Below, piece by piece: positions 45,685-56,194 of a stretch of DNA of 64,000 nt (positions are counted from its first letter, which is position 1; every line of letters starts with the position of its first letter). Both the position numbers and the translations under genes were made by a program. The notes beneath the pieces were generated by a model that had not been told where the DNA came from, searched no databases, and saw only the letters and a program-made list of their open reading frames with translations. The DNA comes from Monodelphis domestica (Eukaryota > Chordata > Mammalia > Didelphimorphia > Didelphidae): the NCBI RefSeq assembly GCF_027887165.1, contig NC_077227.1:62133607-62197606 (forward strand). The letters run 5' to 3'.

Positions 45685-45895
45685 ATAATCTCCTGTACAT
45701 AACAGGAAAGAGAGACTAGTGTGGACTACAGTAAACAGGGAAGCTTTCATGGAGGAAAAGAGAATTGAGTTAGTTTTTGAATTGTGTTGAAGAACTAGAC
45801 TGGCAGAGGGGAGAGGAGAAAGCATTCTTGGGGATAACAAGCAAAGCTGTGGTGCTGGGAATTAGTAGAGTACATGCAGGAGCTAGTTAAAAGTG
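45685..45895 (-). mobile_element. L2 LINE fragment, reverse orientation
   Basis: AAACAGGGAAGCTTTCATGG, GAGTTAGTTTTTGAATTGTG and GAGAAAGCATTCTTGGGGAT follow the reversed L2 order. Confidence 0.5.
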
Positions 45896-46004
45896 ACTTA
45901 ATACCCAGCCAAGATGCCAGTGAGAATTTCTTTCAAATTTACTCTCCTTAGATTCTAAGAGATGTTGAGATAGGAAGGGTAGCAACTACAAGATCAGAAG
46001 GGCA

Positions 46005-46115
46005 GGAACTATTAGCACTATTTTGTAGATGAGAAAACTGAGATCCAAGATGTAAAGGGTCTTGTTTATTGCTACAGAAGCATATTAATCACAAAGCTGG
46101 TACACTCATGTCTCG
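46005..46115 (-). mobile_element. MIR fragment
   Basis: The + strand has CTATTTTGTAGATGAGAAAA, CTGAGATCCAAGATG. Confidence 0.5.
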
Positions 46116-46699
46116 TGATTTCTAGTGCCCCAGTCTCTCCCAAACTTGTTGCCATCTTCCTTGCCCATAATTCTGAGTCTAAAGTAGAGAGGACGAGAAC
46201 TCAATACATGTTCCTACATTCTTCTATATCTTCCTCTACTTCCCTTTTAAGTATTGTATCCTGGACCAGACTGTCCAGAGAGCACAATGACTTCATGCAT
46301 CCTGGGGTAAAGAGAAGAAAGTTGGGCCAGAGAAAGGGATGGTAGGAGGAGAGGGGGTACAGCAAACCCAAGTCCTGGGAGAACTTCTCTTCCCTCAAGG
46401 GGCATTGTGTGGCTGCCTCTGGCCCTCTCACAGGAGGGAAGACATTGAGGTGGGGGGAGGAGACACAGAAGGGACTGTGTTTGTTTGGTCTCTAGAGCTA
46501 GTTCCTGGAATAGCCCAGCATGCATAGTTTATGCCTGTAAATGACGCCAGTGCAGAAAGGAGAAGGAATTTTTGTCTCCAACAAAGGGTTCTTTCCCCCC
46601 ACAAACCCTCCCACTTGCTGCCTCCCAGAAACACATGGTCTTTTCTTGCAAGATTTGAATATTAAAGGGGTGGTGGTAGAGGAGGCCTTCACGGATGAC
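46116..46699. other. Unassigned intronic DNA
   Basis: Non-repetitive by eye. Several overlapping short frames on both strands, none with a recognisable domain. Confidence 0.4.
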
Positions 46700-46795
46700 T
46701 CAGGCTGCTAACTCTGGGTGACTTGCCCAAGGCCACACAACATGCCAATAGCAGAGCTGGAATATGAGCCCAAGCTCTTTTCATTGAACCATGCC
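46700..46795 (-). mobile_element. MIR fragment
   Basis: The + strand has GGGTGACTTGCCCAAGGCCA, CACAACATGCCAATAGCAGA. Confidence 0.65.
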
Positions 46796-47080
46796 ATCAA
46801 AGGAAGGTCTCATAAAGCTCTCTGCTGCCATGGGAGTAGATAGTGGTGTGTGGGCAACCCATTCCCCCATCACTGCCTTCTGGGCCCCATGGCATGGGGG
46901 AAATATCAATTGCGCATGCATGTCTGTTTCCCAATCGGGTTCTAGGATGGTCATGGCCATGGAGGTGACATGCAGGGCTCCTGACCAGCCCAGAGGGTTT
47001 GAGGGGGTCCCTTCACCCATTAACTCCTTTCACCGAGTACATCCTTGCTTGTCTGACAGCTCTTGCTTCTCTAGGCCAAT
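46796..47080. other. Unassigned GC-richer block, possible regulatory element
   Basis: Non-repetitive and richer in GC and CpG than its surroundings. It contains TTGCGCATGCATG (NRF1-like) and CCCAATCGG (reversed CCAAT-type core is absent; plain CCAAT is present on +). A 137-codon + frame (46791-47204) has no recognised domain and runs into a SINE. Regulatory use is only a guess. Confidence 0.3.
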
Positions 47081-47320
47081 GAGATACAGTAGAAAACTGG
47101 ATTGGGAATTCTGGGTGTTGGGACATCAGTCTGGCATTGTCATTGGTCCTGGAACCTTGAGTAAGTCTCCTCATTCCTCAGAGGTTCTATTTCCTCATCT
47201 GTAAAAGGAACAATAATGCCTTCTCTAGCTACCTTGTGGTGCCATTATGAGGTCCGATAATGGCAATAATTTATATAGTGCTTTGAAGCTTATGATGCAC
47301 TTTCCCCACATGGAAGAACC
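47081..47320 (+). mobile_element. MIR-type SINE
   Basis: GGAACCTTGAGTAAGTCTCC, CTATTTCCTCATCTGTAAAA and AATTTATATAGTGCTTTGAA. Confidence 0.65.
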
Positions 47321-47554
47321 AGGTCCTTGGTCTGCCTGCCAAGTGCTCTTTCCACTCCACCGAGAAAGTTGTTGTTTTTTAAACAGCAAAGCAAATGAAA
47401 GGGTTATTATTATGATCTCTGGGCAGGGGTAGAGTTCCTCATTTGCCTGAAAATTTCCCAGTGCACCTCTTTAAACTAGCCTTCCCATCAGCAAAGGTTA
47501 AAAAGAGAAGACGCAGCCAAAATGCCTTTTTTCTCCACCTTTACTCAAAGTCTT
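47321..47554. other. Unassigned intronic DNA
   Basis: Nothing recognised. Confidence 0.35.
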
Positions 47555-47735
47555 CCTCCCTACTCTCTTCTCTTCCCTTTACATTGTATATTTCTGGCAT
47601 GTAAATAGTTATTTGCAGGTTGTCCCTCCATTGGGAGGCAAGATCCTTGAAGGCAGAGACCTAGTGTTTGCTTTGTTTATATTTTTAGCACTTAGTATGG
47701 TGCCTGGTCCATACTGAGGGTTTAGGAAATGTTGG
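47555..47735 (+). mobile_element. L2 LINE 3' end
   Basis: GCATGTAAATAGTTATTTGC, GCAAGATCCTTGAAGGCAGA, TTAGCACTTAGTATGGTGCC. Confidence 0.7.
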
Positions 47736-47739
47736 ATTT

Positions 47740-47945
47740 GAGCAGCTAGGTGATTCAGTGGATAGAGAGCCAGCCTTGGAGAATCCAGGAGGTCCTGTAT
47801 TCAAATCTAGTATCAGACACTTCCTAGCTATGTGACTAAGGGCAAGTTACTTAACCCCACTTATCTAGCCAGCCTTTCCTACTGTTCTGCCTTGGAACAG
47901 ATACTTAGAATTGATTCTAAGAAAGAAGGTAAGGGTTTAAAAAGA
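47740..47945 (+). mobile_element. MAR1-type SINE, full length
   Basis: Head GAGCAGCTAGGTGATTCAGT, box B-like GTATTCAAATCTAG, GTGACTAAGGGCAAGTTACT and GAAAGAAGGTAAGGGTTTAA. AAATGTTG-type flanks on both sides may be the target-site duplication. Confidence 0.85.
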
Positions 47946-48142
47946 GAAGAAAAGAAAATGTTGTATGGCTTACTAATTGACTCCTGCCTTTTATAAAACC
48001 AGCAGAGAGCAAGGCAAAATTTCTCCTGGATAGGGAAAGATTCAGCTCTAATGTCTGAACTCTTTTAATCAAAACTTTCATAATATTCTTTCATCCAATT
48101 AACAAATATAGTTCAAATGAGAGGTTTGTTTTGCAATTCTCT

Positions 48143-48380
48143 AGTGCATTTACTATGGCAGCTAGGTGGCACAAATAGAACACCTGCTGGGATTCAAGAA
48201 GACCTGAGTTAATCCAGCCTCAGACACAATAGCTGTGTGACCCTGACCAAGTCATTTAACCCTGTTTGCCTCAGTTCCTCATCTATAAAACAAGCTGGAA
48301 GAAGGAAATGGCAAACCACTATCTTTGCCACAATAATCCCAAATAGAGTCATGTCTGAAATGATGGAATAAGTGCATTTA
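48143..48380 (+). mobile_element. WSINE-type SINE with exact 10-bp target-site duplication
   Basis: GGCAGCTAGGTGGCAC head, GTGACCCTGACCAAGTCATT, then the WSINE-specific end: CAAGCTGGAAGAAGGAAATG, GCAAACCACTATCTTTGCCA, CCCAAATAGAGTCATGTCTG. The flanks are AGTGCATTTA at 48143-48152 and 48371-48380. Confidence 0.9.
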
Positions 48381-48427
48381 ATAATAATCAGACAGTAAGA
48401 CTGATCAATAAAACAATTAGAAACATT

Positions 48428-48660
48428 TAGTAGTTGCAATGGATAGAGTGCAAGACTTAGTTAGGAAATCCTGGGTTCAAATTCTTCCTAGTAGCTATGA
48501 GACCCCAAGCAAGGCACTTAACCTCTGTTAGCTTCAATTTCTGTATGTAGAAAACAAGGAAAATAAAAGCACCTGCCATGCAGGATTGCTGTGGGGATCA
48601 AATGAGTTAACATATGAAAGGTACTGGGCAAACCTTGAAGATCTATAGAAATTCTAATTA
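48428..48660 (+). mobile_element. tRNA-derived SINE / MIR-type with TTA tail
   Basis: GCAATGGATAGAGTGCAAGA, CTGGGTTCAAATTCTTCCTA, GCACTTAACCTCTGTTAGCT and GGATTGCTGTGGGGATCAAA. Confidence 0.75.
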
Positions 48661-48675
48661 TTGTTATTATTGTTA

Positions 48676-48706
<31 letters not shown>

Positions 48707-48707
48707 A
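48661..48707. repeat. (TTA)n microsatellite
   Basis: About 47 bases of TTG/TTA then pure TTA, forming the SINE's tail. Confidence 0.95.
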
Positions 48708-48756
48708 GCACTTTCTAGAAACCTAAGCTATAGGTTGAGGGACTCGAAGGTAAAGC

Positions 48757-49335
48757 AAAATCAGTCCCTGTCCCAACAATCCTCAGGAGTTTACATTCTA
48801 ACAGAAGAAGCAACATACCCATAAGCAGGTATATACAGACAACACACAGAATATATGGAAAATAATCTTAAAAGGGGAAAACCCTAGAGGCCCCAGGGCA
48901 AAGACGGGCTTTTTACAGAATGTAGTGCCAAAGATGAGTCCTGATGGAAGCCAGGAAAAGAGAGGCAAGAAATTGAGAGTTAAAGAAGAAAAGGGTTCTA
49001 GGCATTGGCTCCCTCTCAAACGGATTATTTAGTTTCCAGCATGAATTTTCACACCTCTGAAGGCAGCAAACACTACAAATCAAGGTTCAAATGATTGCTG
49101 TGCTGACTGAACTTATGAAAGTGAGGGGACACAATGTGAATATGAAGATTAAAAGGGTGTCCCATGTACTTTTTCCTCTGAAGAGTCACTTGTTAGACAC
49201 TGACCAGCATGTCCTACACAGAGTAAAACCAGTGGAAAGATCTGAGGTTGGAAGATGGAATTGTTATGTCTGAGGAACAGCAAGCAGGCCAAGATGGCTT
49301 GACTTCATGGAGTACATGGAGGGGTGTGATGTCTA
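48757..49335 (-). mobile_element. L2 LINE fragment, reverse orientation, with unassigned insert
   Basis: The + strand has GTCCCTGTCCCAACAATCCT, GAGTCCTGATGGAAGCCAGG (L2 reversed) and, after an unassigned part at about 49022-49240, AGGAACAGCAAGCAGGCCAA and TGGAGTACATGGAGGGGTGT. Confidence 0.6.
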
Positions 49336-49351
49336 AGAAGACAGGTCCAGT

Positions 49352-49557
49352 GGGGCAGTTGGTAGCACAATGGATAGAGCACCAAATCTTGAACTGGGAG
49401 AATATAGGTTAAAATCTCTCCTCAGATACTTCCTATATGTATGACCCTGGGCAAGTCATTTAACCCCCATTGCCTAGCCCTTACCACTCTTCTGCCCTCA
49501 AATCAATACATAGTATTGACTCCAAGATGGAAGGTCAGAGTTAAAAAAGGAAAAAAT
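49352..49557 (+). mobile_element. MAR1-type SINE, full length
   Basis: GGGGCAGTTGGTAGCACAAT, GGGCAAGTCATTTAACCCCC, ATTGCCTAGCCCTTACCACT and CCAAGATGGAAGGTCAGAG, then an A-rich tail. Confidence 0.85.
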
Positions 49558-49669
49558 AGAAAACAAATGAAGGGTTTGGACTCAATATCTTTGGAGGCTT
49601 CTTTCTGCTCTGAATCTATTTTCTGACTCTCAGTTTCTTCATCTGTAAAATAGAGGGATGGGTTAAATT

Positions 49670-50185
49670 CAGTGGCTCCTAACTTCTTGTCTTTGTACCC
49701 TTGGAGGGGGCCACAATCCATAAATAAATAAATATACCTTTTGTTGACTTAATCATTGTCTTGAACCTATATGCAAGAATGTTTTCCAATGCATGTAATT
49801 ACTATTGTGATAAATAAAATATAACTTCAGGAGCAGCTTGTATATAAGTCATAAGATCATAGTTCCCTCATAAACCATCTAATCCAATTCTCTGGTTCTA
49901 CAGATGAAGAAACAAAAGAAACCAGGGAGTGACCAACATTGCACTTGTAAATGAGCATATGAGGTGGGATTTGAACCTGGGTCCTTTGTCTCCAAGAGTC
50001 AGTGGTGCTCTTCCAACTGGACTACACTGCTTCCCAGTGTAGAATTTATAGCAACTTTTCATCATTATGCTTTTTCAATCAATAGAGAGTAATAGCACAA
50101 TTACTATTATTTAGTAGTCTACAAAATTTAGAAATGCTAAAAAAGTGCTCTTTGTATTTAAAAAGGTTAAGAACCATGGGACTAG
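49670..50185. mobile_element. DNA-transposon-like repeat with nested MIR-like SINE
   Basis: Left end TGGCTCCTAACTTCTTG and right end AAAAAGGTTAAGAACCATGG are imperfect inverted repeats. Internal text resembles 54350-54500. A MIR-like SINE (minus) occupies about 49850-50037 (CTAATCCAATTCTCTGGTTC, GGGATTTGAACCTGGGTCCT). Confidence 0.45.
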
Positions 50186-50424
50186 ACCTTCTCTAAAATT
50201 TCTTCTGGTTCCAAATCCTACCATTAGAAAAGCATTCCTTTTGGTTAAGAAGTGTGTATCTGTAAGAGAAACCAATTAACCTATCAACTCAAGTTCATAT
50301 ATCAGCTTTGATTGATTTCTTCCATTTGCTGAGAATGGGACAGCTTAGAGGGGAGTTTTGATGGGCAGTGAGCGAGATGTTAAAAGGGTGCAGAGAGAGG
50401 GACACTACCTAGTTCCATAAGCCT

Positions 50425-50530
50425 GTGAGTTCCTTGAGTGTCGAAACTGACTTTTGCCTATTTTTGTATCTCTGGCCCTTAGTACAGTGCTTGGCACACG
50501 GTAAGAGCTTAATCATTATTTACTGACTGG
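50425..50530 (+). mobile_element. L2 LINE 3' end
   Basis: CTGTGAGTTCCTTGAGTGTC, TAGTACAGTGCTTGGCACAC and AGAGCTTAATCATTATTTAC. Confidence 0.7.
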
Positions 50531-50634
50531 CTGTTGACATTCCAGAGAAGTAGACAGTAAGGAGGCAGCATCAAAATATGGCACAGCTGGGGTATGGGCA
50601 GGGTCATTTGATGAAAAGACACCAAACTTGCCTA

Positions 50635-50835
50635 ATTCAATAAGGGAAAAAGCCCTGGGCTGGTTGTCAAGAGACCCGGTTTCCAGTTCCAGCTATCCCA
50701 CTAACTCTCTGTGGGAACTTGACATGTCACCTCTCCTTTCTGAGTCTTGGTTTTACTTGTGTGTATGCAAAATGAAGGAAATGAACTTGATGGTTCTAAG
50801 GCCTCTTCCATCTCCATCATTCCAAGACCTAACCT
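50635..50835 (+). mobile_element. MIR-type SINE
   Basis: GCCCTGGGCTGGTTGTCAAG, CCACTAACTCTCTGTGGGAA, then CAAAATGAAGGAAATGAACT. Confidence 0.65.
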
Positions 50836-51139
50836 TGGAGTCCCCTACCTGTCACAGAACTGGGGAGGTCCTTGGTTGAATCCCTTTCTGCATTCCACTA
50901 GAGGGAGCAATGTATCCTCCCCAAACCTTGGAGATCTAACTAGGATTGTTTTTGTAATGCCTCTGTGGATTTCAAAGTACTTTGGGGGTCCACTTCGTAG
51001 ACAGGGACATTGCGTCACAGAGGCTCTGCATCCTGAGTGAGTTGTTCAACAGCCTACATAAGTGTCCATTTCAAGAGAAGGAGATTTTGGTCTCCATTTG
51101 GGGAGGGAAACAACCACCAAAATAGAGCTCACATATATA

Positions 51140-51370
51140 TGGCGCTTCATAATTTTCAAAGAACTTTGCTCACAATAACCCTATAAAGGAGGTTAGGATC
51201 AATGTAGGGGTCCATCCAGTATAGATCAGTTAATTTTCTGAAATGAGAGTTGCCTGGGACACTGAGAGTGACTAGCCTAGGGACCCACAGCTAGTATATA
51301 TCAGAGGCAAGACTAGAACCCAAGTTCTCCTGACTCCTAGGTTGGTTGTCTCTTCATTATTCCATGATGC
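51140..51370 (-). mobile_element. tRNA-derived SINE with unusual middle
   Basis: The + strand has GGCGCTTCATAATTTTCAAA, GAAATGAGAGTTGCCTGGGA, CACTGAGAGTGACTAGCCTA and CAAGTTCTCCTGACTCCTAG. The segment at about 51190-51275 is shared with 52972-53085. Confidence 0.6.
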
Positions 51371-51394
51371 TTCTCATAAGCTAGCTAGTCTAAG

Positions 51395-51515
51395 TATTAG
51401 TCTCATATTTTTACAAAAAGAGAAACTGAGGCTCAGAGAGGTTAAGTGACTTGGCCACAGTAAGTGGTAGACCCAGGCAAAATGGTACCAAATCCAGTAT
51501 CCTTTCTAAAAGAAT
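51395..51515 (-). mobile_element. MIR fragment
   Basis: The + strand has GAGAAACTGAGGCTCAGAGA, GGTTAAGTGACTTGGCCACA. Confidence 0.7.
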
Positions 51516-51584
51516 GAGAGAACTTCTCATGGACCCCTCAGAGAACCCAAGAGAGGACATAAAGGGGTAGAACAAAAGAACACT

Positions 51585-51745
51585 GGACATAGAATCACTG
51601 GGTTCAAATTCAAATTCTCCTGCTTATTAACTACATGAAGTTGAACAAGTTACCCTCTGACCTTTGTTTTCACCTCTACATCTGTCTTCTTTATCTCATA
51701 GGGTACTTGTGAGGCAATCATTCTTCAAGTTAACAAAGAGTATAA
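51585..51745 (+). mobile_element. MIR-type SINE
   Basis: CACTGGGTTCAAATTCAAAT, AGTTACCCTCTGACCTTTGT and GGTACTTGTGAGGCAATC. Confidence 0.55.
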
Positions 51746-51904
51746 AGGGAATATCAAGAGAAAAGTTAGCTTTTGTGCTGCTGACCCAAACCACCCTCAA
51801 CATCCACCCAGAATGAAATGAATCAAGAACTCCTCTCCTCCACCTTTTTAATCTTAGTCCAAGTCCTACCTCCTTGAGAAAGGCTTCCTTGACTGCCCAA
51901 CAAA

Positions 51905-52440
51905 CCCTGATCAGTCAATTAACAAGCATGTAAGTGCCTACTATGGGTCAGGCTTCGTGCTAGGTACTGAGGATGCAAAGACAAAAGATGAAACGATTCT
52001 TACCCTCAAGGAGCTTACATTCTGTCAAGGTAAACAAAATGTATGTATTGTATATGGATATCTATGTAAACAAACAGATATGGACACATTGCATACAGAA
52101 TATTATTATTTTATATATTATTGTATGTTATATATTATATCCTAAATAGATTATTATATCAAATCAAATATTACAAATAGAATTATATCTAGAATAATTA
52201 TGTAGTATTATATGTTCTACATAGAATATTATTGTATTATATAAAATATTATACATAAAGTATATATAGGATATATTATTACTATTTATCTACAATATAT
52301 TATTATATTCTATGTGTTACATATAGAATTATTCATAGAATAATGATACATAATTATTGAATACATCCAAAATAAATACAAGACAGTTAAATGTAAGGGA
52401 ACTAGGAAAGGAGGGCACTAGCAGCTGGGAATAGAAATAC
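51905..52440 (-). mobile_element. L2 LINE 3' end, reverse orientation, with AT-rich insert
   Basis: The + strand has TAAGTGCCTACTATGGGTCA, CTTACCCTCAAGGAGCTTAC, then an AT-rich block (52085-52370), then AAATACAAGACAGTTAAATG and GGAGGGCACTAGCAGCTGGG. Confidence 0.65.
52085..52370. repeat. AT-rich minisatellite-like block
   Basis: Almost pure A/T with recurring TAGAATATTA/ATATTATTAT motifs, sitting at the point in the L2 where other copies have a short 'atgtatatata' stretch. Confidence 0.85.
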
Positions 52441-52519
52441 AAAGAACACCTCGTCTTCTCCATTACTAAAGGAGGTAACTTCAAGTTAGAACTTCATGAC
52501 TTGGGCAGCCCTTAGTTTC

Positions 52520-52710
52520 AAAAGTGAATATGGTGGGCAGAGAGCTGGCCTTAGAGAGAGGAAGACCAAAGTTCATTTGTTGCCTCTAGCTACTGGCTGT
52601 GTGATCCTGGAGTGGGTGACTTAATGTCTCAGTGACCATAAACTGCAGAGAAGGTGCCAGTCTTCACTGGGAGGAGTGTGCTCATCCTGGGGATTCCTGT
52701 CTCAGTGCCA
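52520..52710 (+). mobile_element. tRNA-derived SINE
   Basis: GCAGAGAGCTGGCCTTAGAG, GGCTGTGTGATCCTGGAGTG, ACCATAAACTGCAGAGAAGG, GTGCCAGTCTTCACTGGGAG. Confidence 0.7.
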
Positions 52711-52754
52711 TCCCAAACCCTGCCCTTATCCCTAAATTGTGTCTATCATCCTTT

Positions 52755-52965
52755 GCAGTTCTCAAAGTGCTAGCCCCAACATTCCACACAGCCCTATGGC
52801 ATAGGCAGGGTAGAGGTAACTATTTCCATTCTACAGATGAGGAAAGTGAAGGCTAGAAAGAGAATGACTCACCCAAGGTCACATAGTTTATAAATGGCAG
52901 AATTGGGGTTTGACATTAGCTCCTCTACCTTCAGATCCCAAAGTCATCTCACTGCCTTCCAGTTA
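52755..52965 (-). mobile_element. MIR copy
   Basis: The + strand has ATTCTACAGATGAGGAAAGT, GACTCACCCAAGGTCACATA. Confidence 0.7.
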
Positions 52966-52971
52966 ATAAAA

Positions 52972-53085
52972 ATTAGGACCAATGTTGGGGTCCATCAGTG
53001 AGGATACTTTTCCTACCAGGACAGATCAATCAGTTTTCTGAAATGAGAGCTGCCTGGAGCACTGAGAGTGACTCAAAACTGGATC
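52972..53085 (-). mobile_element. SINE fragment sharing a diagnostic deletion with 51190-51275
   Basis: CAATCAGTTTTCTGAAATGA, GAGCTGCCTGGAGCACTGAG, AGTGACT. Lacks the usual GTTAAG after CACTGAGAG, exactly as the copy at 51.2 kb does. Confidence 0.55.
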
Positions 53086-54189
53086 TTTGGTGTCTAAGAT
53101 CCAGGGTTCTTACCACTCCTTATTGTCTTGGCTGTGATTGCCTTAGATTCTAAGCTTTTGGCTTCACTGTCATGGCTCAAATTAGGTGAGCATGTGTGGA
53201 CTGATAGCATAGACTGTCCCTCTTCTCCCTTGTCACTGTCCTGGGTGGACACAACATAGATTTCCCATTCCCCAGCTCTCAAGGAAGCAGAGCCACAGCT
53301 CATTGCCAGGCAATCATTGCTTCCAGCTGGAAAGCTCCCTCTAACTGCAGCTATTAAGAAACAAGGAGAGGAAATAAAGACCAGATGGAGACCCTTCTTT
53401 CTCTCCTCCCTTCCACTGCCTCTTTTCCCTCCATCTTATTTCCCAGCCCTCCTGCCCTCCAAGTAGCTTCCAGCATCCTTAGCCCTGGACAAGCACTGTG
53501 GTCTTCTCAGGTCAGAAGACCAGCAAACTCATTACTCCATAGAACACAGATCTGGGTTATAGTCTGAGTGACCCTAAGTCACTTCTCTATGCCTCAGTCT
53601 ACCCCTTTGTAGACTGAGAGTACTGGCCTTGGGTCTCTTCCACATCTAACATTCTGTTTGTGTGACTTTGCCATGATACAATTTTTTTCCATCCTTCTCC
53701 CTGCCTTCCATTCATCTACAGTTGGATGGGTTTGTGGAGGAAGCTGGCCTCTGTACAGAAGACCCTTCTGGAGTGACCCTCTTGCCAGTCCTACGGCCTT
53801 CTCTATGACATCTAGGAGATCTTTGCTGTAAGACTCAGGTTCATCTCCTCCATGAAGTCTTCCCAAATTATCCTCAAAGAGATCCAGTAGCAACCTCAGG
53901 TCTTGGATCTGGGGTTTTACTAAGCTGTAATGAGTTCCCTCTTAGCTAGGCTGATCTTCTCATGACAAATGAAGCTTATAAACAAACCTATGTTTTTTCT
54001 GTTGTTATGACATGCCAGGATTCCTCTGGAATATCCCTTGAGACCCCATGATCTCTCCACAATAATTCATTAGAGTAGAATTTTAATAGAGACCCTATCA
54101 TCCATATTAAACCATATTAGACTTTCCTAGAGGAAAGGTCCTTTTTTTTCCCCCTTTGTATCTAGAACTCAGACAGTCTGATTGAAAGG
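53086..54189. other. Mostly unassigned intronic DNA
   Basis: Includes a MIR-like scrap at about 53545-53660 (GCCTCAGTCTACCCCTTTGT) and possible L2 scrap at 53830-53880. No gene recognised; the 99-codon minus frame at 53594-53893 has no known domain. Confidence 0.4.
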
Positions 54190-54345
54190 CTTGGGGTTTT
54201 TAGAAGTTATCTAGTCCAACCCTTTTTTGTTATGGATGAGGAAACTGAGGCTCAGAGAAGTAAAGGACCTGAGATCAGATAGGAAGTAAGTGGAAATAGG
54301 CCCTTAGATTCCCAAACCAGTTTCATTCCATTATACCATATTGCC
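54190..54345 (-). mobile_element. MIR-like old SINE
   Basis: The + strand has AGAAGTTATCTAGTCCAACC, GATGAGGAAACTGAGGCTCA and CATTATACCATATTGCCTC. Confidence 0.6.
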
Positions 54346-54349
54346 TCTA

Positions 54350-54510
54350 AGGTAGGGGTTGTTAATTATTTTCTGATCTTGTGGACCCCTTGGTAAGTCT
54401 GGGGAAGCTTTTGTACATATCCTTTCTCAGAACCATGGTTCTAAATGTGTAGAATAAAATCCATTGCCTTACAAAGAAACCAACGGTTAGTGAAAATAAA
54501 AATGTAATTT
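54350..54510 (+). mobile_element. DNA-transposon-like repeat ('gaccccttggcagtctgg' family)
   Basis: TGTGGACCCCTTGGTAAGTC, CCTTTCTCAGAACCATGGTT, ATTGCCTTACAAAGAAACCA, matching the minus-strand copy at 25590-25735. Confidence 0.55.
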
Positions 54511-55304
54511 GCCCTACTGTCCAAGTCCTTAGATCTCCTGAAATATCTCCTTGGAGCCCTTAGGGATAGGACCCCCATCCTTGTGGTGGTGTACCAATAC
54601 GTACAAATCTGCCCTCCCCCTGCCTTTGGGTGGCTTCCCTGACATGGGCCAGGATACACACTTTTTTTTCTGTGACCCCTCATCCTGCTCCTTCCATCCC
54701 CCCTCCTGCCTTTTCCTTTTAAATCCCTACTTGGCTTTCCCTAACCTCTCGGGGCCAGGCTGGACTCCAGCCCAGATGCCTCTTCCTGTTTTAAATAAAC
54801 ACATTCCCCTATCAAAGGGATGTGAAAGCCCAGTCAGAGACCCAGCTCTGCAGGAGGACTCTGGTCCCCCTGCTTTCTTTTCCTCACCTCCCAACACCAA
54901 GCCGCAACAGGACCCAAGTGTGAGCTGCCTTTCATCTTCAGGGGCCAATTCCCCGGGGCCCAGGGTCAGCCTGAAATTGAAGCCTCATTACAGCTAACTG
55001 ATCTCCTGAGAGAGAGACCCCGGCCTTGGCCACCCCTCCAAAAGGTAGGGCAGAATTGGTCATCTCTATTTAACCAGTGAGCGAAGCAGGGACCCATACA
55101 CACTACTGAAAAGACCAGGTCAATCTCCCAAGTTTTCCTGAGACCCCATTGGACCCTGGATACTATTGGTGGCAGCTCTGAAATCCCTCTGAGGTTTGCC
55201 AAGGAAGCCCATTCAAATCTAAGGCAAGATGGTAGAGAGAAAAGAGAGATGACACCAGAGGGCACAAAAACTTGAATCCAGTTTCTTTATTAGTGATATC
55301 AGTT
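54511..55304. other. Unassigned, relatively GC-rich, non-repetitive intronic DNA
   Basis: No repeat recognised. A 148-codon + frame (54551-54997) is rich in Pro/Ser, shows no known domain and is overlapped by equally long frames on the other strand. Could hold conserved non-coding sequence. Confidence 0.4.
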
Positions 55305-55385
55305 AGTTAATCTGTTCATCCCCTACTAGGTGCCAGGTACTGTGCTAAGTGCTGGGGATACAAAGCTATAGAACCATGAAGAACT
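55305..55385 (-). mobile_element. L2 3' tip
   Basis: The + strand has CCCCTACTAGGTGCCAGGTA, CTGTGCTAAGTGCTGGGGAT. Confidence 0.75.
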
Positions 55386-55399
55386 GATTTTACTACTTT

Positions 55400-55520
55400 T
55401 ATAAATCTCAATTTCTTCATCTGAAAAATGAAGATAAGACTTTCTGCCCCAGTTGTCTCACTGAGAGGATCACATGAGAAAGAATATATGACAGTGCTTT
55501 GAAAGTTAAAATTATTTAAT
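55400..55520 (+). mobile_element. MIR-type 3' half
   Basis: CAATTTCTTCATCTGAAAAA, GAGAGGATCACATGAGAAAG, ATATGACAGTGCTTTGAAAG. Confidence 0.6.
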
Positions 55521-55985
55521 TAAATAACTCAATTTAAATCATTTGATTATTTACTTAAGTAATTAAGTTTTAGGTATTTTAATTGAGCATTTAATTATTT
55601 AACTAAATTTCAAAGATTAAGAGTGGCATTTTGTATTGAGGGGATGAGAGAACATTTTTTCCCTCTCAATGGATTTCTCTTTTCTACAGTACCTAAAAAA
55701 GTCCTCTATGACAAGGAAGCTGACCCCATGAGCCCCATGATGTGAACTCTCCAGTAAGGATGTCAGTTGCCAAGAGAACTTCCTGAACTGAAATCCAACT
55801 TCTTGAACTTTCTGCCATAATTGATATATCAAGTATTGGAATCTGAGAAGGAGCAGACACCCCTAAGAACACCCTGGATCTGCCTCCTTAGGATGAATGA
55901 CAAATCCTACATCACTTGGGAGATTTAAAAAACTTATGGAATTTCTGACTGACATGGAAATACAGGCTGAAAATATGACAAGGTT
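55521..55985. other. AT-rich then unassigned intronic DNA
   Basis: 55505-55615 is AT-rich with TTAATT/AATTAA repeats; the rest is unrecognised. Confidence 0.4.
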
Positions 55986-56194
55986 CCAAAGATGTTTGAG
56001 ATAATAATAGCAAGCATTGGTGTAGTTCTGTAAGGTTTGCAAAGTGCTATGATGATAATAATAATAACAGTAACAACTATATAATATAGATAATTCAATA
56101 TATTATAATGACTAAATATAGTAAAAATAGGAATACATTTGTATACATATTAATATATAACAAATATGTTAATATAAAATAACTAATAACTATA

